Shown: one piece after another, positions 57,135 through 64,000 of the stretch
Numbering within the stretch: the first letter of the stretch is position 1
How the letters are laid out: each line of letters starts with the position of its first letter
Source of the DNA: Lepus europaeus
Taxonomy: Eukaryota; Chordata; Mammalia; Lagomorpha; Leporidae
Assembly: GCF_033115175.1 (NCBI RefSeq)
Contig: NC_084836.1
Coordinates: 65,701,297-65,765,296 of the forward strand
DNA: 64,000 nucleotides
Direction of reading: 5' to 3'
Notes under the pieces: model-generated
Database searches by the model: none
Told to the model about the DNA's origin: nothing
The model's input: only the letters and a program-made list of their open reading frames with translations
Program-made: the position numbers and the translations under genes

Positions 57135-57491
57135 TTTCTTTTCTTTTTTTTTAATTTTTTTTTTTACAGGCAGAGTGGATAGTGAGAGAGAGAGACAGAG
57201 AGAAAGGTCTTCCTTTGCCATTGGTTCACCCTCCAATGGCCGCCGCGGTTGGCGCGCTGCGGCCGGCACACTGCGCTGATCCGATGGCAGGAGCCAGGTG
57301 CCTATCCTGGTCTCCCATGGGGTGCAGGGCCCAAGGACTTGGGCCATCCTCCACTGCACTCCCTGGCCACAGCAGAGAGCTGGCCTGGAAGAGGAGCAAC
57401 CGGGACAGGATCCAGTGCCCCTACCGGGACTAGAACCCGGTGTGCCGGCACCGCAAGGTGGAGGATTAGCCTAGTGACCCGCGGCACCGGC
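57135..57491 (-). mobile_element. Young CSINE
   Basis: Antisense copy from a T-rich start and acaggcagagtggatagtga to gacccgcggcaccggc. Target duplication tccaaatcttttct is at 57121-57134 and 57492-57505. Confidence 0.96.
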
Positions 57492-57505
57492 TCCAAATCT
57501 TTTCT

Positions 57506-58208
57506 ATTTCATCCTAGAAATCAAGATGTATTTGACAAATAAAAATTATCAATGACAAAGTCAAAATTATCTCAAATAATCCCCAGTAAAATAACAACTC
57601 TCACCGGCAGGGCGCGACCATGCTCTCAAGGGCAAGGCCCAGCACTCTGATCTTGCATTACCTGGTGTCAATGTTTGCTCTTCCTTTGATATGATTTTGT
57701 CCGAAGAACTGCTGTGTCTGTCTTCCTGGACAAAGAGTGAAAGTGATGGACAATTCTTCAGCTGTCTTGCAGAAGGGTGACTACCTCAGTACCCAAATTG
57801 AGTAAGTGCCAACAAATCTGGGAGATCAAACTCCATGAAAATTTTCCGTCCCCATGCTGACGTGTTTCACAGACCTCTGAGTGAAGATGGGAACAAAATG
57901 GAAATTTAAGACGAGCAACGAGAGTCCCTGATCCCCGAGGACCTCCAAAAATATCGGCTGCTGGAGTCCGCATTAGTGTGTTTTTCTCATCCCGCGGATC
58001 TGTGTCAGAGGGTTGCAGCATAAAGTTTTTCAGAACTTGAAAGAGGAAATCCCTCTGAGAGAGGGCTGAAAATAGATTAATTAAATTTCCTAACAAGAAC
58101 TAACTTTACAGCCATCCCATGAGGGCTGTACGAGAGCAGATAGTGTGATCCGCGCCTGTTCAATACTCGCGGGACAATCACAAAGTTATTTTGGACAGAC
58201 TCCTTGTT
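57506..58208. other. Unassigned balanced-composition block
   Basis: Richer in G+C than its surroundings. A 112-codon - strand frame at 57758-58096 has no similarity that I recognise. It could be part of an untranslated retrocopy or an old LTR; neither is supported. Confidence 0.35.
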
Positions 58209-58218
58209 AAAAAGTTTT

Positions 58219-58481
58219 GTTTATTTTAAGCCTGTTTGATTCTTTGAAACTTTTCCCCTCCCCCAACCTGATCGTCAGAGCTTCTCCCCAATATTCTGCT
58301 TTCTGCAGCTTCCATGAGTCCTTCTGTTTTGTCTTCCAACATCCTTCCAAAATTTAAAAAGATAAATAGGGGCTTGCTCCGTACCCTTCTCATCTCTGCA
58401 ATGTCCATCACGTCTACCAAGATCTGCTTTCAGCAGCAATCAAATGCTTTCTATTTTGCTGATGTTCATGTTAAAAAAAAA
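58219..58481 (+). other. Possible small retrocopy of unknown parent
   Basis: Ends in an A14 run (58472-58485), and the short repeat aaaaagtttt occurs at 58209-58218 and 58482-58491, as a retrotransposition duplication would. The low-complexity repeat makes this weak. The body has a 70-codon + strand frame and a 64-codon - strand frame with no recognisable product. Confidence 0.3.
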
Positions 58482-58497
58482 AAAAAGTTTTCTTGCC

Positions 58498-58818
58498 TGG
58501 GCCAACATTGTGGCACAGTGGGTTAAGCCATCATTTACAACACCAGCATCCCACACTGGAGAAGCGGTTTGAGTCCTGGCTGCTCCACTTCCTAGCTGGC
58601 ACCCTACTAAAGTAAAACAGCAAAGGATGACCCATGTATTTAGGCCCCTGCCTCCTATCTGGGAGCTAATGCAGTTCCAGGTTCCTGGCTTCAGCCTGGC
58701 CCACTCCTGGCCGTTGAGACCATTTGGGGAACAAACCAGCAGATAGAGATTGCTCCTTCTTTGTCTCTCCCTCTATCTCCGCAATTCTGCCTTTCAAATA
58801 AATAACTTTTTTTAAATA
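58498..58818 (+). mobile_element. CSINE
   Basis: Sense copy from gggccaacattgtggcacag to caaataaataactttttt. Confidence 0.9.
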
Positions 58819-59195
58819 AAACTTTGAATTATGTTGTTTCTTTTTAATCTGACAGTCAAAAAATAACCTTAATTTTTTTTTTTATTTTGACCTTATATGT
58901 GAATTACTACTAAGCCAGATGTTCCCTATTCTTGTTCTGGGATTTCTCCTATAAAATCTTATGTCTTTCCCACTATCCCCTCTCAACGTCCAGTGTTTTA
59001 TGTGTAATCTCTTTTAACCTTTTTGACTATTGCTTTTATACAACATTTCAATGTTAGAAAAATTTCAGTGTTAGAAAAATCTAATATACTTGAGAGCCCT
59101 TCGCATTTTATTAGTGAATGCTATGTGTTTTGGACATAGAATGTTTCTGTAAATCACCTAAATTTTCATTGAAATGATTTTTATACTTTATCTAT
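58819..59195. other. No gene identified
   Basis: AT-rich. Possibly old L1 3' UTR, but not assignable. Confidence 0.4.
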
Positions 59196-60118
59196 TAACT
59201 TCCACAAATAAGGAAAAATATTTTATATTTGTCTTTCTGGATCTGGTTTGCTTCACTTAGCTTAATTACCTCCAGTTGTATCCATTTTGTTGCAAATGTC
59301 AGTATTTCATTTTTTATGGCTAAGTAATATTCCATCATATATATACATATACATAAAATATATACATATATAATATATACATATATTAGATTTTCTTTGT
59401 CCAATCATCAGTTGATGGACATCTAGATTGATTTCATATCTTTACTGTTGTGAATTGAGTTGCTATAAACACAGGAGTGGAGGTATCTCTTTCATGTGCT
59501 GATTTCATTTCCTTTGGCTATATTTCCAGGAGTGGAATAGCTGGGTTACATGGTACATCTATTTTTAGTTTTCTGTGGAATTTCCATATTGTTTTCTATA
59601 AAGGTTGTGTCAATGTGCATTCTCACCAGCAGTGTAGTAGGGTACATTTTTCTCTACAATCTGACCAGCATTTGTTATTTTTTGATTTTTGAAAAACGGT
59701 CATTCCAACTGAAGTGAAGTGATACCTCATTGTGGTTTTTGTCTGCATTTCCCTGATAGCTAGTGATCCTGAGCTGTTTTTTCATGTATCTGTTGGCCTT
59801 TTAAACTTCATCCTTTGAAAAATGGCTGTTCATGTCCTTTGTCGATTTCTTAACTGGATTGTTTGTTTTGTTGTGGAGTTTCTTGAGCTCCTTAGATACT
59901 ATGGATATGAATTTTTTGTTGGATACATAGTTATCAAATATTTTCTACCATTTGTTTTATAAAACTTGGTGCCCTAGTATTGGATGCCTGAACATTTATG
60001 GTAATCACATCTTCTTGTTGAATTGATCACTGAATTATTGCATAAGGATCTTCTTTGTCTTTTAATAGTTTTTATATTAAAGTCTATTTTGTCTGATATT
60101 AAAATATTTTTGAAATAA
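59196..60118 (-). mobile_element. Old L1 with internal ORF2 deletion
   Basis: 59196-59955 is the complement of the ORF2 C-terminal region (atccattttgttgcaaatgt, ctgggttacatggtacatct, ctagtgatcctgagctg). It passes directly into the complement of the endonuclease segment (ggtgccctagtattggatgc, cttcttgttgaattgatcac). Most of ORF2 is therefore missing. A (TA)n-rich patch lies at 59335-59386. Confidence 0.85.
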
Positions 60119-60437
60119 TTCAAGATTATTTGATAAAGCCTACTGCTAGCTTAATGAAAATCCATCAATAACTTAAGAAGTGCACACTTTTAGATCAGTG
60201 CGAATCCAGCCTTTCATTTGCAACTATAAGATATCTTAATAAAATGAAGGCATATTATAAGATAAACTTCCTGAATGTCAATTACTTTAATCAGAAAAAG
60301 ATTTAAATTCCCTTTTCCTAATTCTGTACTTACCAGATAACTTTGTAAAATCTAAGGATATACCAGAGCAAATGATCAATTATGTTCCAAACCATGAAAT
60401 ATATAACTATAAAATTTATATGTAAATAAATGTGTGT
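60119..60437. other. No gene identified
   Basis: AT-rich. Nothing recognised. Confidence 0.45.
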
Positions 60438-60438
60438 T

Positions 60439-60728
60439 GGGGCCGACACAGTGGCATAGTAGGTTAAGCCTCTGTCTGCAGTGCCAGCATCCCATATGGG
60501 CACCAGTTCAAGTCCTGGATGCTCCACTTCTGATCCAACTCCCTGCTGATGGCCTGAGAAAGCAGGGAAGATGGCCCAAGCACATGGATCCTGCACTTAC
60601 ATGGGAGACCCAGAAGAAGCTCTTGGCTCCTGGCGTCAGACCAGCCTAGCTCCAACCATTGCCGCCATTTGGGGAGTGAATCACTGGATGGAAGATCTCT
60701 CTGTCTCTTCCTCTCTCTGTCTATAACT
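60439..60728 (+). mobile_element. CSINE lacking its tail
   Basis: Sense copy from ggggccgacacagtggcata to ctctctgtctataactgttg, passing straight into L1 sequence without an A-rich tail. Confidence 0.9.
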
Positions 60729-61292
60729 GTTGTTCAGTTTCTTGATCTCATTATAGATTCTGGGTATTAATCCTTGATCAGTTGTATAGTTTGAAAATAT
60801 TTTCTCCCATTCAGTCAGTTGTCTATTCACTTTGTTGAGTGTTTTCTTTGCAGTGTATAAGCTTCTTAACTTGATGTAATCCCATTTGTCTACACTTGCT
60901 TTTATTTTCTACACTTCTGGGGTCTTTTCCAAGAAGTCTTTACCTATACCAATGTCTTGCATAGTTTCTCTGATGTTTTCCTCTGGTAATTTGATGGTAT
61001 GAATTCATAGATTTAGAACCTTGATCCATTTTGAGTTGATTTTTTTATAAAATATCAGGTAGGAATCTTGTTTCAAACTTCTGCATGCAGAGATCCAATT
61101 TTTTCAACATCATTTGTTGACGAGACTGTTCTCCTTTCTACAAGCATTGGTCTTAGCTCATTTGTCAAATATTAGATTGTTTTAGTAGCATGGGTTAATT
61201 TCTGGGGTTTCTATTCTGTTCCATTGGTCTACACATCTCTCTTTGCGCTAATACCATGCTGTTTTTATTATAACTGAGCTATAGTATGTCTT

Positions 61293-62443
61293 TTTTTTTT
61301 TTTTTTTGACAGGCAGAGTGGACAATGAGAGAGAGAGACAGAGAGAAAGGTCTTCCTTTGCCATGGGTTCACCCTCCAATGGCCGCTGCAGCCAGTGCAT
61401 CGCGCTGATCCAAAGCCAGGAGCCAGGTGCTTCTCCTGGTCTCCCATGCAGGTGCAGGGCCCAAGTACTTGGGCCATCCTCCACTGCACTTCCGGGCCAT
61501 AGCAGAGAGCTGGACTGGAAGAGGGGCAACCGGGACAGAATCTGAAAGGGACGCCCCCATCTCTGGTGCAGCACACTCAGGGGAAACTCGTGATGCAGGG
61601 GTGGAAGCTCAGAATTCACTGTGTCTTTGGCCAACCACCATGGCTGCCAGAGACAACTGTCACCCAGGTGAGGCCAAGAAAGGAACGGCAGCACGAGTTG
61701 AAGGGGTGAGTGCACTGTGAGAACCCCCACAGTAGAAGCTTTGTCACACAAGGTCCCCTGGTTCCCACCCACCATCGCCCCCTGCTGTGTGTTCCCATGC
61801 CTTGCCATTGCTCTTCCTTCCTTTGGTCACTCATGGGCATCACTGGCACTCCAGCATTATGAGAGCAGGTGCTTTCCCTTCTCAACATAGCGATTTGGCC
61901 GGGCTTTCAAAAGAAGGTAAGCAGAAAGGCTGTCCACGTATTTCGCCAAAACCCTGGGCTGCAAATTCAGGCAGCTTCTTCACAGCCCTCCTTCCTATAG
62001 CATGAGTGATTAACCCGCCCTTCCTGTAACTCAATTTCTGAGACCTGGTGTCCTGTAATAGGTAGTGTATAAATACATGGGTTATCGATGATTAATCACT
62101 TCTTAGAAGTCAAGAACATGGCTTCCCTGGAATCTCCCTAGATCTTCATGATGTCATGTAATTTTCTCTCAGAGGTTCACCCTCCAATAGCCATTGCAGC
62201 CGGCGCGCTGCGGCCTGCGCACCGCGCTGATCCAAAGCCAGGAGCCAGGTGCTTCTCCTGGTCTCCCATGGGGTGCAGGGCCCAAGCTCTTGGGCCAACC
62301 CTCACTGCACTCCCGGGCCACAGCAGAGAGCTGGCCTGGAAGAGGGGCAACTGGGACAGAATCTGGCGCCCCGACTGGGACTAGAATCCGGTGTGCTGGC
62401 GCCGCAAGGCGGAGGATTAGCCTATTGAGCCACGGCGCCAGCC
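61293..62443 (-). mobile_element. Composite insertion: SINE part, unique 630 bp, SINE part
   Basis: 61293-61542 is the tail and body of an antisense CSINE, stopping at gggacagaatctg. 61543-62172 is unrelated sequence. 62173-62443 is the body and start of another antisense CSINE, beginning aggttcaccctccaatagcc. The two SINE parts overlap by about 200 bases of consensus. One target duplication, ctatagtatgtctt, encloses the whole (61279-61292 and 62444-62457), and L1 sequence is continuous once it is removed. Confidence 0.85.
61543..62172. other. Foreign segment between SINE halves
   Basis: 630 bases of balanced composition with no long frame or recognised repeat. It includes gtagtgtataaatacatggg, which looks TATA-like but is unsupported as a promoter. 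Origin unknown. Confidence 0.5.
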
Positions 62444-62526
62444 CTATAGTATGTCTTAAAATTTGGTATTGTGATACCTCCAGCATTGTTTTTGTTGTTT
62501 TGTTTTGTTGTTTAAGATTAACTATC

Positions 62527-62867
62527 AGCCGGCGCCGCGGCTCACTTGGCTAATCCTCCGCCTGAGGCTCTGGCACCCTGGGTTCTAGTCCAGGTTGGGG
62601 TGCCGTTTCTGTCCCGGTTGCTCCTCTTCCAGTCCAGCTCTCTGCTGTGGCCCGGGAAGGCAGTGGAGGATGGCCCAGGGGCTTGGGCCCTGCACCCGCA
62701 TGGGAGACCAGGAGGAAGCACCTGGCTCCTGGCTGCAGATCATCGCAGTGCGCCAGCCGCAGTGCGCCAGCTGTAGCAACCATTTGGGGGGTGAAACAAT
62801 GGAAAGAAAGATCTTTCTCTTTGTCTCTCTCTTTCTCACTGTCTAACTCTGCCTGTCAAAAAAAAAC
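62527..62867 (+). mobile_element. Young CSINE in old L1
   Basis: Sense copy from agccggcgccgcggctcact to an A tail. Target duplication agattaactatc is at 62515-62526 and 62868-62879. Confidence 0.95.
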
Positions 62868-64000
62868 AGATTAACTATCTTTCTCTGTTTCTGTGTGTAG
62901 CACGTCCTTAAGGATCATTTGTAAGACTTGACAAATGATGACAAAGTTTTTCAGTTTCTGTTTGTTTTGGAAGATCTTTATTTCATCTTCATTTATAAAT
63001 AAGAGCTTTTCTGGGTACAGTACTGTGGGTTGACTTTTTTTTCTTTTAGGACTTGGATTATATCTCTCCATTCTCTCCTAGTTTGTAGAGAAATCAGCTG
63101 TTAGTCTGATTGGAGATCCTCTGAAGGTAATCTGGCATTTCTCTCATCCACATTTTAGGATCTTTTTCTTATGTTTTACCATTGAAAATTTGACTGTAAT
63201 ATGTCATGGTGAAGGTCTTTCCTGATCATGTATATTAGGAGTTCTATGTACTTCCTGTGCTTGGATACCTCTATCTTTCTCCAAATTAGGGAAGTTTTCT
63301 GCTATTATCTCACTGAAAGGACTTCTAATCCATTCTCTCTTTCCACACCTTCAGGAACTCCTAACATGCATATGTTTCATCATTTGATAATATCCCATAA
63401 ATCTTGAACACTATTTTTGGTTTTTCTAATTTTTCTCTTTTTTTTTCTTTTTTTTTTTTTTGTCTGACTTAAATATTTCCAAGTATTTGTCTTCTAATTT
63501 TCTAGCTTAGATATTCTTTCTTCTGCTTCATCAAGTCTGTGTTAAGGCTTTCTACTGTACTTTCTATTTAACATATTGAATTCTTCATTTCTAATATTTA
63601 AGTTTGATTTAATCTTCAATATCAATAACCAGAGGCATGTGCTGGGTGGGGCCAGAGCTCTGGCCAGTGCTCGAGGGTGGGATAAGAGTCCCAGGTGACA
63701 CTCAAGTTGGACATGGTAGATCTCTCTGTAGTTGGCAGAGGGCAGGATATGATCCCACCTGCTGGCATAATCAAAGAGTCAGACTTCCTCTATGAACCAA
63801 CCACCCTGGGTGAACCCACAGTGCCCAGGCACTGACTGCCTGAAGGATCTGCGTGCTCCTCAGTGTGAGCACTGGAATCCTGAGCCTCTGAAACCAGACA
63901 CAGCGACTGCCCAAAGACCCAGCCCACCCTACCACATACCTATTGCAGTCACAGGGAGCAGGTGTCCCCAGCCACAGGGAGGAGGGGATCCACTCTCAGC

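Larger units (their letters stand above)
60729..64000 (-). mobile_element. Old L1 with ORF2 deletion, ORF1 and 5' UTR, several insertions
   Basis: Read antisense: ORF2 C-terminal part (60729-61292, resuming at 62444-62526), then a jump to the ORF1 C-terminal region. There LYPEKLLFINEDEIKIF is readable on the - strand at 62871-63071, parallel to [17 protein letters not shown] of the intact L1. The ORF1 coiled-coil complement follows to about 63630, then a GC-rich leader-like complement (63640-64000). About 2.5 kb of ORF2 is missing. The element continues or ends beyond the right edge. Interrupted by the composite insertion at 61293-62443 and a SINE at 62527-62867. Confidence 0.8.

Noticed and set aside
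61543-62172. Segment read as an LTR because of gtgtataaatac
   Set aside because: No paired repeat, primer-binding site or polypurine tract was seen. A single TATA-like string is not enough.

Overview
The window is mammalian, and almost certainly from a leporid lagomorph (most likely European rabbit). The main evidence is about forty copies of the lagomorph C-repeat SINE and several generations of L1 whose 3' ends share one rabbit-type 3' UTR. There are no bacterial-style operons, CRISPR arrays or RNA genes. Host coding capacity is three single-exon odorant-receptor genes of the OR9K group, a group that in human lies in the 12q13 odorant-receptor cluster. One is cut by the left edge (1-630, + strand), one is complete at 19457-20398 (- strand) and one is complete at 53599-54540 (- strand). 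A short fourth receptor remnant lies near 3.1 kb. I did not find an undescribed multi-gene system; the unusual signals concern gene conversion and retrotransposition.

Layout. 1-20.4 kb: two OR9K2-like genes face each other as an inverted pair about 19 kb apart. Between them lie old L1 fragments, many SINEs, a decayed DYNC1LI2 retrocopy (12.17-13.61 kb) and a (GAAA)n block. 20.4-31.1 kb: the upstream flank of the complete OR9K2-like gene, MIR copies and a small MITE, then a full-length L1 (23450-31050) with both ORFs open and a perfect 16-bp target-site duplication. 31.1-42.8 kb: a 3.2-kb L1 on the - strand, an L1 tail that appears to carry transduced sequence, an old + strand L1 and SINEs. 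42.8-46.5 kb: a small endogenous-retrovirus fossil abutting an L1 3' end, then an orphan L1 5'-UTR-like block ending in a poly(A) run. 46.5-57.5 kb: SINEs, about 2.5 kb of apparently unique DNA and the third OR9K gene. 57.5-64 kb: an unassigned block, old - strand L1 fragments, and a composite SINE/unique/SINE insertion bounded by one target-site duplication.

How it fits together. The receptor genes would act independently in olfactory neurons; each is an intronless G-protein-coupled receptor CDS. Genes 1 and 2 match at 711 of 715 bases across the coding region and about 85 bases beyond the stop. They then drop abruptly to roughly 70 percent similarity, which is best explained by recent gene conversion between old inverted duplicates. 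The L1s supply the machinery that made the SINEs, the DYNC1LI2 retrocopy and the chimeric insertions. Boundaries given for old repeats are approximate because they were judged by eye.
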